From Vibrio bathopelagicus (lineage in GTDB: Bacteria > Pseudomonadota > Gammaproteobacteria > Enterobacterales > Vibrionaceae): 64,000 bases of DNA. A model generated the notes under the pieces. The model worked only from the letters and a program-made list of their open reading frames with translations. It was not told where the DNA came from and did not search any database. The position numbers were made by a program, and so were the translations under genes. Positions 53,650 through 64,000 of this stretch are shown piece after piece (position 1 is the first letter of the stretch; the number at the start of each line of letters is the position of its first letter). The stretch covers positions 2,170,001 to 2,234,000 of the forward strand of contig NZ_CP062500.1 in NCBI RefSeq assembly GCF_014879975.1, read 5' to 3'.

Positions 53650-55434
53650 ATGGATAAGAAAAAACAACGCAGCTTGAATAAGTGGCTTAAGCAACAGAGC
53701 AGTTTAGCGAAACGCTGGCTCATGATTGCGATTGGCCTTGGCGTACTCTCAAGCGTGTTTTTAATTGCTCAAGCAGCTCTTCTCGCCTCTATTCTTCACC
53801 AGCTGATCATCGAGAATGTCGATAAATCTGAACTGGTTGGTCATTTCGCTGGCTTGGCATTATCGGTCGTTGGCCGAGCTGGCTGTACATGGGGACGTGA
53901 AATCGCTGGCTATCGCTGCGGTGAACAGGTTCGTATTTACATCAGGCAGCTCATTCTCGATAAATTACGAGAGCTTGGCCCTGCCTATATCAAAGGTAAA
54001 CCTGCAGGTACTTGGGCAACCTTGTTGTTAGAGCAAGTAGAAGACATGCAAGATTTCTTCTCTCGCTACTTACCTCAGATGTCTCTGTCAGTGATGATTC
54101 CGTTTATCATTCTTGTGGTCGTGTTCCCAATCAACTGGGCGGCAGGTTTGATCTTCTTGATTACCGCACCACTGGTACCGATGTTCATGGCACTTGTCGG
54201 CATGAAAGCCGCAGACGCAAACCGTAAAAACTTCAAAGCGCTTCAACGTCTTTCAGGTCACTTTTACGACCGTTTGCAGTCAATGACAACCATTCGTCTA
54301 TTTGATCGCACGAACGCTGAAACAGAGGTACTTAAAGGTGCTTCAGAAGTGTTCCGAACTCGTACTATGGATGTGTTGAAAATCGCTTTCTTGTCTTCTG
54401 CGGTTCTTGAGTTCTTCACCTCAATCTCAATTGCGATGACGGCTGTTTACTTTGGTTTCACCTACATTGGTGAGCTTAACTTCGGTCACTACGGTGCAGG
54501 CATTACGCTATTCGCAGGTTTGTTTATCCTTATCTTGGCGCCAGAGTTTTACCAACCTCTGCGTGACTTAGGTACTTTCTACCATGCGAAACAACAAGCG
54601 GTTGGCGCTGCTGAAAGTATTGTTGAGTTCCTAGAAACGGACATTACTAAAGTTAAATCAGGTGACACTCAACTCGATTCAGCTCAAGGCATCAATATTG
54701 AAGCTCAAGATCTAAAAGTGTTAAGCCCTGAAGGTGTTCAATTAGTTGGCCCTATCTCGTTTGCATTGAACACTCGTCAATCGACAGCACTTGTCGGCCC
54801 AAGTGGTGCGGGTAAAACCAGCTTGATCAACGCCATCCTTGGTTTCATGCCTTATGAAGGAAGCTTGAAAATCAATGGTATTGAACTGCGTGACTTAGAC
54901 TTGGCATCTTGGCGTAAAGCCATTAGCTGGGTTGGTCAAAACCCATTACTACTGCATGGCACCATTCGTGACAACGTCACGCTAGGTAAGCATGATATCA
55001 CTGACCAAGTTGTCGAGAATGCACTTGAGCAATCATTTGCTAGTGAATTTGTAAACGAGCACGGCTTGGATTACATGGTCTCTGATCGTTCTGGCGGCTT
55101 GTCTGTTGGTCAATCACAGCGTTTGGCGTTAGCTCGTGCAATGATTCAAGACGGTCAGTTCTGGTTGTTAGATGAACCGACTGCCAGCCTAGATACTCGT
55201 AGCGAACAGTTAGTGATGAAAGGCATCAATAGCAACATTGAAAGCCGCACTGCACTGCTTGTGACGCACCAACTCGCTCCTCTTAAATCAGTCGATAATA
55301 TTCTGGTTATGCGCGATGGTGGTCTGGTTGAACAAGGTCATTACTCTCAGCTTTCAACTGCGGGTGGTTTGTTCGAAGAGATGCTTAACGCGAACTTAGC
55401 TCAACAAGATAATAAGGGTAATTTAGATGCGTGA
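53650..55434 (+). CDS. cydD: CydD, subunit of the CydDC ABC transporter
   Basis: A 594-residue half-transporter: six-helix type IV exporter domain (about 20-330) and a C-terminal ATPase with VGPSGAGKTS, the variant signature LSVGQSQRLALARAM and WLLDEPTASLD. CydDC is required to assemble cytochrome bd oxidase. It was first described as a cysteine/glutathione exporter to the periplasm, and later work assigns it haem transport. It overlaps cydC by 8 bases, so the two subunits are translationally coupled. Confidence 0.96.
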   Translation: MDKKKQRSLNKWLKQQSSLAKRWLMIAIGLGVLSSVFLIAQAALLASILHQLIIENVDKSELVGHFAGLALSVVGRAGCTWGREIAGYRCGEQVRIYIRQLILDKLRELGPAYIKGKPAGTWATLLLEQVEDMQDFFSRYLPQMSLSVMIPFIILVVVFPINWAAGLIFLITAPLVPMFMALVGMKAADANRKNFKALQRLSGHFYDRLQSMTTIRLFDRTNAETEVLKGASEVFRTRTMDVLKIAFLSSAVLEFFTSISIAMTAVYFGFTYIGELNFGHYGAGITLFAGLFILILAPEFYQPLRDLGTFYHAKQQAVGAAESIVEFLETDITKVKSGDTQLDSAQGINIEAQDLKVLSPEGVQLVGPISFALNTRQSTALVGPSGAGKTSLINAILGFMPYEGSLKINGIELRDLDLASWRKAISWVGQNPLLLHGTIRDNVTLGKHDITDQVVENALEQSFASEFVNEHGLDYMVSDRSGGLSVGQSQRLALARAMIQDGQFWLLDEPTASLDTRSEQLVMKGINSNIESRTALLVTHQLAPLKSVDNILVMRDGGLVEQGHYSQLSTAGGLFEEMLNANLAQQDNKGNLDA

Positions 55435-57148
55435 TTTACTGCCTTACCTGAGACTCTATAAAAAGCATTGGTTCGGCCTGTCACTAGGCATGCTATTGGC
55501 TTTTGCTACTCTGTCGGCTTCTATCGGCTTGTTAACGCTGTCGGGTTGGTTTATTTCAGCTTCTGCGGTTGCGGGCCTTACGATTGCGCGTGAAACCTTC
55601 AACTACATGCTGCCGGGTGGCGGTGTACGTGGTTTAGCAATGAGCCGTACTGCGGGTCGTTGGGGTGAACGTGTTGTCAGCCACAATGCAACATTCAAAC
55701 TGTTAACTGATTTACGTATTTTCTTCTTCAAGAAGCTGGCTCCGCTGATCCCAGGCCGTATTTCAAACCTTCGTGACGCCGATCTACTGAACCGTTTGGT
55801 TGCCGATGTCGACGCAATGGATCACGTGTACCTGCGCTTAGTCAGCCCAGTGACGGTTGGTGTGTTCGGGATTTTCTTCCTGACTCTGTTCTTGATGTGG
55901 TTCGATTCTTCCCTTGGTTTGATCTTGGGTTCTATCCTTCTGATCATGCTTTTGGTTTGGCCAATCTTGTTCTACAAGCTGGGTAAGCGTAACGGCGGTG
56001 AACTGACACAAAACAAAGCTGATCTTCGTGTGACTACGCTAGATTGGATTGAAGGCTACAGCGAGCTGACTCTGTTCGGTGCTGAAGAGCGTTACCGTAA
56101 TGCGATTCTAGAGACTCAACGAAAGTTGATGGCGAATCAGTTTGTGAATGCCAACCTAACCGGTATGGCGTCAGCAGCTCTGATGTTGTTCAACGGTCTG
56201 ACGCTTGTTCTTATGCTTTGGCTTGCTGCTGACGGCGTTGGTGGTAATGCACCAGACCCGTTCATCGCGCTAATGGCGTTCGCAACCATGGCAAGCTTTG
56301 AACTGCTGATGCCGATTGCAGGCGCGTTCCAGCATTTAGGTCAAACCCTGTCTTCTGCGCGTCGCTTGAACGAAGTTATTCTGTCAGAGCCTGAAGTTCA
56401 GTTTGCTGAAGAGAAACTCGACATCAGCAAGCCGCTGGATATTACGTTCTCAAACGTAACGTTCAACTACCCTGATTCTGAGCGCAGTGTTCTGAACGCT
56501 ATTGACCTAACGATCCCTGCCACGAACAAGGTTGCGATTGTTGGCCAAACAGGTTCTGGTAAATCGACTCTGATTCAGCTTCTGACTCGCTACTGGGATC
56601 CTAAAAAGGGTTACATCTCTATTGCAGGTATTGAACTGACGCAGTGGAATGAATCGCAACTTCGTGAATCGATCAGTGTAGTAAGCCAACGTGTCGACAT
56701 TCTAAATGGTACTTTGCGTGACAACTTGTTGATTGCAAGACCAGAAGCAACCGATGATCACTTAGCAAATATCCTAAAAGACGTGGGTCTTGAAAAGCTG
56801 CTTGAGAACAACGCGCTTGATAGCTGGTTAGGTGACGGTGGTCGTCAACTGTCTGGTGGTGAGAAGCGCCGTATCGGCATCGCACGTGCGATTCTTCATG
56901 ACGCCCCTATTCTACTTCTAGATGAGCCAACAGAAGGCTTAGATAAGCAAACAGAACACAGCATCATGACGCTGTTTGAGAAGCACTTCGAAGGCAAGAC
57001 GGTTATCTTCATCACTCACCGCTTGATTGGATTGGAATCGATGGACTCTATCGTTCTGATTGAACAAGGCGAGATTGTTGAAAATGGCTCTCACGAGAAG
57101 CTGTTAAACGAAGAAGGACGTTACTTCCAACTTCGTCAGGCAATTTAG
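55427..57148 (+). CDS. cydC: CydC, subunit of the CydDC ABC transporter
   Basis: A 573-residue half-transporter partner of CydD: exporter-type membrane domain (about 15-310) and a C-terminal ATPase with VGQTGSGKST, LSGGEKRRIGIARAI and LLLDEPTEGLD. CydC has the canonical signature while CydD carries LSVGQ, as expected for a heterodimer with unequal ATP sites. Followed by a perfect bidirectional terminator. Confidence 0.96.
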   Translation: MRDLLPYLRLYKKHWFGLSLGMLLAFATLSASIGLLTLSGWFISASAVAGLTIARETFNYMLPGGGVRGLAMSRTAGRWGERVVSHNATFKLLTDLRIFFFKKLAPLIPGRISNLRDADLLNRLVADVDAMDHVYLRLVSPVTVGVFGIFFLTLFLMWFDSSLGLILGSILLIMLLVWPILFYKLGKRNGGELTQNKADLRVTTLDWIEGYSELTLFGAEERYRNAILETQRKLMANQFVNANLTGMASAALMLFNGLTLVLMLWLAADGVGGNAPDPFIALMAFATMASFELLMPIAGAFQHLGQTLSSARRLNEVILSEPEVQFAEEKLDISKPLDITFSNVTFNYPDSERSVLNAIDLTIPATNKVAIVGQTGSGKSTLIQLLTRYWDPKKGYISIAGIELTQWNESQLRESISVVSQRVDILNGTLRDNLLIARPEATDDHLANILKDVGLEKLLENNALDSWLGDGGRQLSGGEKRRIGIARAILHDAPILLLDEPTEGLDKQTEHSIMTLFEKHFEGKTVIFITHRLIGLESMDSIVLIEQGEIVENGSHEKLLNEEGRYFQLRQAI

Positions 57149-57186
57149 TACCTTGTAGGTTATAAAGAAAGCCCTTCCCCTCTATA

Positions 57187-57219
57187 TAAAAATCCGAGTA
57201 TTGCTACTCGGATTTTTTA
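57187..57219. terminator. Bidirectional terminator between cydC and nrdF
   Basis: AAATCCGAGTA / TACTCGGATTT arms with loop TTGC and A/T runs on both sides; it ends two bases from the nrdF stop codon. Confidence 0.95.
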
Positions 57220-57220
57220 T

Positions 57221-60333
<3,113 letters not shown>

Positions 60334-60341
<8 letters not shown>

Positions 60342-60732
60342 GATGTTTCCAAAATTGTTTTAACCCGTTACGAACGATTTCAACATCGGTCTGGGTTCCT
60401 GATAGTTCGAAACGATATAAGAGTGGGACATTGCACTTTTCGGCGACAATCGCGCCACCACGAGCAAATAGCGCCCCAAAGTTTCGATTTCCCGTTGCAA
60501 TCACACCTTTAATCAATGAGCGATTTTTCGGGTTATTCAATATGCGTATGATAGATTTAGGTACAGCTCCCCGTCCCTCGCCATCAGCATAAGTTGGGCA
60601 TATGAGTACGAATGATTGTTCAATCTCGAGCAGCCCTTCATCGTCCTCAATAGGAAGCCTAATTGCTGACATTCCTAACTGTTCTACAAATCGCTTTGTA
60701 TTTCCTGAGGCACTCGAGTAGTAAACAATCAT
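60334..60732 (-). CDS. nrdI: Flavodoxin-like NrdI
   Basis: A 132-residue FMN protein that generates superoxide to oxidise the Mn site of NrdF. Phosphate-binding loop [16 protein letters not shown] (about 4-19) and the NrdI-specific [18 protein letters not shown] are present. Overlaps nrdH by 4 bases (ATGA) and nrdE by 8. Confidence 0.95.
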
Positions 60733-60953
60733 TGTCCCAAAGAACTAATCATGTCAGGCCTAAAGCCCGACCAGTGCCGATCATTGGCAACAACCACTGG
60801 TGCCTGTCGATAACCCATTGATTGAATCCTCTCCATTGCTGCTTCATCGAGTGTCAAATCAACAACAGTATGCTCGATGCCTTTGCTCTGTAATGCCTTC
60901 ACTGTCGCTGTGCATTGAACACATTGTGGTTTCGAGTAGACGACGATATCCAT
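60729..60953 (-). CDS. nrdH: Glutaredoxin-like NrdH
   Basis: A 74-residue thioredoxin-fold electron donor to NrdE, with the redox motif Cys-Val-Gln-Cys at residues 11-14 and the C-terminal WSGFRPDMISSL typical of NrdH. Start ATG 60953 (MDIVVYSKPQC) is preferred over an upstream in-frame start. First gene of nrdHIEF, with a Fur-type box about 25 bases upstream. Confidence 0.95.
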   Translation of the reverse strand: MDIVVYSKPQCVQCTATVKALQSKGIEHTVVDLTLDEAAMERIQSMGYRQAPVVVANDRHWSGFRPDMISSLGQ

Positions 60954-60977
60954 ATAGTACAACCTCACTTAAATCTT

Positions 60978-60996
60978 AATGATAACCATTATCAAA
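60978..60996 (-). promoter_or_regulatory. Fur box upstream of nrdHIEF
   Basis: TGATAA-CCA-TTATCA dyad within AATGATAACCATTATCAAA, matching the Fur consensus, 25 bases upstream of nrdH. Confidence 0.75.
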
Positions 60997-61089
60997 TATA
61001 ACTTAGCACATATAGTATTTATAGATCTAATTTTGTCAATATATTGGTCTGCACACCAAAAACCCTAGACAATACATGGTTGATATACA

Positions 61090-61108
61090 AATGATAATCA
61101 ATATCATT
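61090..61108 (+). promoter_or_regulatory. Fur box upstream of sufABCD
   Basis: AATGATAATCAATATCATT, a near-perfect 19-base Fur dyad, 31 bases upstream of sufA. Confidence 0.82.
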
Positions 61109-61139
61109 TAATCGAAGTGATCAACTATGGAGCAGTAAG

Positions 61140-61508
61140 GTGAGTATTCCGAGTTCTGGTTCTAACGAAATATCAATACATGACATGCAGTGGCAAGGCG
61201 TCACTTTGAGTGCCACCGCGGCGCAGAGAATTGTGCAGTTATCCGGTGGTAAACAACATTTTCACCTGACCGTTAAACCCTCTGGTTGTACAGGTTTTGC
61301 GTATGTTGTGACGCTGATAGACGCCCCATCCGATAACGATATCAAGTATGAGTCACATGACATCGTATTCTTTGTCGCGTTGAAGGCTCTACCTATGGTC
61401 GATGGCACTGAGATTGATTTTGTACGTCAAGGGCTGAATAGCAATTTTGTATACAACAACCCCAAAGTAAAAAATCTTTGTGGATGTGGTGAGAGTTTTG
61501 GAGTTTAA
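61140..61508 (+). CDS. sufA: SufA, A-type iron-sulfur carrier
   Basis: A 122-residue A-type carrier with three conserved cysteines: one in [10 protein letters not shown] and two in the C-terminal CGCGESFGV. It accepts clusters from SufBCD and passes them to apoproteins. Start is GTG 61140 with GGAG and TAAGG upstream. First gene of sufABCD; sufB follows after 2 bases. Confidence 0.94.
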   Translation: MSIPSSGSNEISIHDMQWQGVTLSATAAQRIVQLSGGKQHFHLTVKPSGCTGFAYVVTLIDAPSDNDIKYESHDIVFFVALKALPMVDGTEIDFVRQGLNSNFVYNNPKVKNLCGCGESFGV

Positions 61509-61510
61509 GC

Positions 61511-62989
61511 ATGTGTGCAGTTGAAACGCAGCCTGAAGTTGAAGATATGCTGCAAAGCACTCACTATCGTGAAGGTTTTTACACAGAGCTATCTTCAGAT
61601 ACTTTATCAAAAGGGATTAATGAACAGGTTGTTCGAGCAATATCTGCAAAACGTAACGAGCCGGAATGGATGTTGGAATTTCGCCTGAAAGCGTTCAAAC
61701 AGTGGCTAGAAATGGAAGAGCCACATTGGCTCAAAGCCGACTACCCTGAGCTTAATTACCAAGATTACAGTTACTATTCTGCGCCGAGCTGCTTGAGTTG
61801 TGACAATGCTCCTAACGGTGAAAGTGCCCGTGACGATGGTTCAAATGAGTTCTTAACCGAAGAAGTAGAAACAGCATTTGAAGCGCTCGGCGTCCCTGTT
61901 AGGGAAGGTTCTGAAGTTGCTGTAGATGCCATTTTTGATTCGGTTTCTGTCACCACTACTTATCGAAAAGAACTTCAAAAGCTAGGGATTATCTTCTGTT
62001 CATTTAGTGAAGCTATTCAAGAATACCCAGACCTTGTTCAACAATATTTGGGCACGGTCGTCCCACCAAAAGACAACTTCTTTGCTGCATTGAATGCCGC
62101 CGTCGCCTCTGATGGCACTTTTGTCTACATTCCTAAAGGCGTGAGATGCCCCAGAGAACTCTCAACCTACTTTAGAATCAATCAAGCGAAAACAGGCCAA
62201 TTTGAACGCACCATTCTCGTCGCCGATCAAGATTCTTACGTAAGCTACATTGAAGGCTGCTCTGCTCCTATGCGAGACAGCTATCAACTCCACGCCGCGG
62301 TCGTAGAGGTGATCATTCATAAGAACGCTGAGGTTAAATACTCTACTGTACAAAACTGGTTTTCTGGCGAAGAAGGCTCCAAAGGCGGGATTCTTAACTT
62401 TGTAACCAAGAGAGCTGTTTGTGAAGGTGACCACAGCAAAATGTCTTGGACCCAATCCGAGACAGGCTCTGCAATTACTTGGAAATACCCAAGCGTCATT
62501 TTAAAAGGTGACTATTCTGTCGGCGAGTTCTTCTCTGTCGCTCTTACCAATGGGGTTCAGCAAGCAGATACCGGAACTAAAATGATCCATATCGGAAAAC
62601 ACACGCGTTCTACGATCATCTCAAAAGGGATCTCCGCAGGCAAAAGCCAAAACAGCTACCGCGGGTTGGTTAAAGTGACTTCCAACGCTGAAGGGGCTAG
62701 AAACTTCACCCAGTGTGATTCCATGTTAATTGGAGATGAATGTGGCGCACACACCTTCCCTTATATCGAAGTAAAAAATCCATCCGCTCATGTTGAGCAC
62801 GAAGCCACAACATCTCGAATTGGCGAAGACCAACTCTTTTACTGTGTCCAGCGAGGCATCAGTGAAGACAACGCTATTTCAATGATTGTGAATGGCTTTT
62901 GTAAAGACGTATTTTCAGAATTACCTCTCGAATTCGCTGTTGAAGCCCAGAAGCTTTTATCAATCAGCCTCGAGCATAGTGTGGGATAG
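61511..62989 (+). CDS. sufB: SufB, Fe-S scaffold subunit
   Basis: A 492-residue scaffold protein. Family blocks [53 protein letters not shown] and the C-terminal beta-helix region [19 protein letters not shown] are clear. SufB assembles nascent clusters in the SufBC2D complex. Two bases separate it from sufA and from sufC. Confidence 0.97.
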   Translation: MCAVETQPEVEDMLQSTHYREGFYTELSSDTLSKGINEQVVRAISAKRNEPEWMLEFRLKAFKQWLEMEEPHWLKADYPELNYQDYSYYSAPSCLSCDNAPNGESARDDGSNEFLTEEVETAFEALGVPVREGSEVAVDAIFDSVSVTTTYRKELQKLGIIFCSFSEAIQEYPDLVQQYLGTVVPPKDNFFAALNAAVASDGTFVYIPKGVRCPRELSTYFRINQAKTGQFERTILVADQDSYVSYIEGCSAPMRDSYQLHAAVVEVIIHKNAEVKYSTVQNWFSGEEGSKGGILNFVTKRAVCEGDHSKMSWTQSETGSAITWKYPSVILKGDYSVGEFFSVALTNGVQQADTGTKMIHIGKHTRSTIISKGISAGKSQNSYRGLVKVTSNAEGARNFTQCDSMLIGDECGAHTFPYIEVKNPSAHVEHEATTSRIGEDQLFYCVQRGISEDNAISMIVNGFCKDVFSELPLEFAVEAQKLLSISLEHSVG

Positions 62990-62991
62990 AC

Positions 62992-63738
62992 ATGTTAGAA
63001 ATTAAAGATTTGCACGTTAGCGTTGAAGAAAACGCTATCCTAAAGGGCATTAACCTAACCGTTAAACCAGGTGAGGTTCACGCGATTATGGGGCCAAATG
63101 GTTCAGGAAAAAGCACACTATCGGCGACACTAGCAGGCAAAGACGATTACCAAGTCGACAGCGGTGAAATTATTTTTAAAGGTCAGGATCTCACTGAACT
63201 TGATCCAGAAGAGAGAGCTGGTGAAGGCGTATTTTTGGCTTTCCAATACCCCGTTGAAATTCCTGGGGTGAGCAACAAACTGTTTCTCAATACCGCACTC
63301 AACGAGATTCTCAAATACCGAGGCCTAGAACCTATTGACCGCTTTGACTTTGAAGACCTGCTCGAAGAAAAAGCACAATTGTTGAAAATGCCTCCACTCC
63401 TATTGCAACGCTCCGTTAATGAGGGCTTTTCAGGTGGCGAGAAAAAGCGCAATGATATCTTGCAAATGGCTGTACTTTCCCCCGATCTTTGCATACTTGA
63501 CGAGACCGATTCAGGCCTTGATATTGATGCGCTGAAGGCAGTGTCAGAAGGTGTGAACGCGCTACAGAATGAGCAGCGAGCCTTTATTCTGATTACACAC
63601 TATCAACGAATCCTCAACTACATCAAGCCCGATTTCGTCCATGTGTTATACAAGGGGAAAATCGTAAAATCTGGCGACCATACGTTAGCTCACGAGTTAG
63701 AGGAGAAAGGCTATGGATGGATCATTGATGAAGAATAA
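62992..63738 (+). CDS. sufC: SufC, Fe-S assembly ATPase
   Basis: A 248-residue soluble ABC ATPase: Walker A GPNGSGKS (34-41), signature FSGGEKKRNDIL, Walker B LCILDETDSGLDID, with the SufC-specific Lys152-Arg/Glu salt-bridge region around EKKR. It powers rearrangement of SufB-SufD. Its end overlaps the sufD start by 26 bases. Confidence 0.97.
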   Translation: MLEIKDLHVSVEENAILKGINLTVKPGEVHAIMGPNGSGKSTLSATLAGKDDYQVDSGEIIFKGQDLTELDPEERAGEGVFLAFQYPVEIPGVSNKLFLNTALNEILKYRGLEPIDRFDFEDLLEEKAQLLKMPPLLLQRSVNEGFSGGEKKRNDILQMAVLSPDLCILDETDSGLDIDALKAVSEGVNALQNEQRAFILITHYQRILNYIKPDFVHVLYKGKIVKSGDHTLAHELEEKGYGWIIDEE

Positions 63739-64000
63739 GCTCTCATTGCTTGATTCATTTCAAACCCTTGTTCAACCGAATGAGTGGCAGAATAAGCAAT
63801 GGTCTAAATTGCTTGGTGTCGGCCTCCCTTCTTCTAAACATGAAGACTGGAAATACACACCGTTCAACCGTTTAGAACAGCTTGAGCTAATAAGGGCACC
63901 AGCACAACCTGCAGCGAATACGCCATACAATGAATTCAGCTTGGACATTGACGCTTATCGACTCGTTTTCGTAGACGGATACTTCTCTGCAAGATACTCA
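63713..64000 (+). CDS. sufD: SufD, Fe-S assembly subunit (3' truncated by window)
   Basis: The first 96 codons of sufD are visible, in the frame one base behind sufC's. Proof is the block GLPSSKHEDWKYTPFNRLEQ, the conserved SufD N-terminal motif (LPTRKHENWKYTP in E. coli). ATG 63713 has AGGAG eight bases upstream, with ATG 63728 as an alternative. SufD pairs with SufB in the scaffold complex. It overlaps sufC, so translation is coupled; sufS and sufE would be expected next. Confidence 0.93.
   Translation, partial: MDGSLMKNKLSLLDSFQTLVQPNEWQNKQWSKLLGVGLPSSKHEDWKYTPFNRLEQLELIRAPAQPAANTPYNEFSLDIDAYRLVFVDGYFSARYS

Overview
The window reads as a core-chromosome segment of a marine Vibrio, most likely chromosome 1 of a Splendidus-clade or related species. 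This rests on protein content (SufA/B/C/D, NrdHIEF, CydDC-TrxB, a hut operon, YdiJ, VcINDY-like transporter, many Vibrio-restricted DUFs), moderate to low GC and classical gammaproteobacterial terminators. Species and replicon are inferred; no search was run. No rRNA, tRNA, CRISPR array, prophage or intact insertion sequence was seen.

Layout. 0-10.4 kb: tail of a TetR-type regulator, an ABC-F ATPase, an LRR-protein kinase, two small genes including yqfB, then the translation operon thrS-infC-rpmI-rplT on the minus strand (infC with its AUU start), a DUF3187 outer-membrane protein and a Spo0M/arrestin-like protein. 10.5-17 kb: histidine utilisation, hutC then hutI-hutG-hutU-hutH. 17-25.9 kb: DUF3581, a methyltransferase, ydiJ, a DUF3334 protein with a complete CheC-type phosphatase signature, DUF2786, an OmpA-like lipoprotein, a Sel1/J-domain membrane protein and a small zinc-ribbon protein. 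26-42.4 kb: an SOS-boxed SulA-like gene, PurR-boxed purC, an HrpB-like helicase, malic enzyme, SanA, a DASS dicarboxylate transporter, GlpM, two diguanylate cyclases, DUF2797 and a divergent LysR/PfpI pair.

42.5-52.2 kb is the accessory part. It holds an overlapping pair (2OG-Fe dioxygenase + class V PLP enzyme), then decayed DNA carrying an unrecognised 549-aa gene, an IS903-type transposase remnant and an unrecognised 128-aa gene. This decayed stretch is bracketed by two diverged copies of a ~40-bp sequence. A DauR/YheO-regulated cassette follows: amino-acid/cation symporter, cystathionine beta-lyase-like enzyme and RidA. 52.5-64 kb returns to core genes: trxB-cydD-cydC, then divergent Fur-boxed nrdHIEF and sufABCD (sufD cut by the window end), an iron-limitation pairing of Mn/Fe class Ib ribonucleotide reductase with SUF iron-sulfur assembly.

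The strongest hunting result is the DUF3334 protein at 21.86 kb: D-X3-E-X2-N-X22-P is matched residue for residue, and the C terminus resembles the CheY-binding tail of CheZ. A second theme is a set of perfect short tandem repeats (5-8 bp units, 4-11 copies) sitting beside terminators or gene ends.
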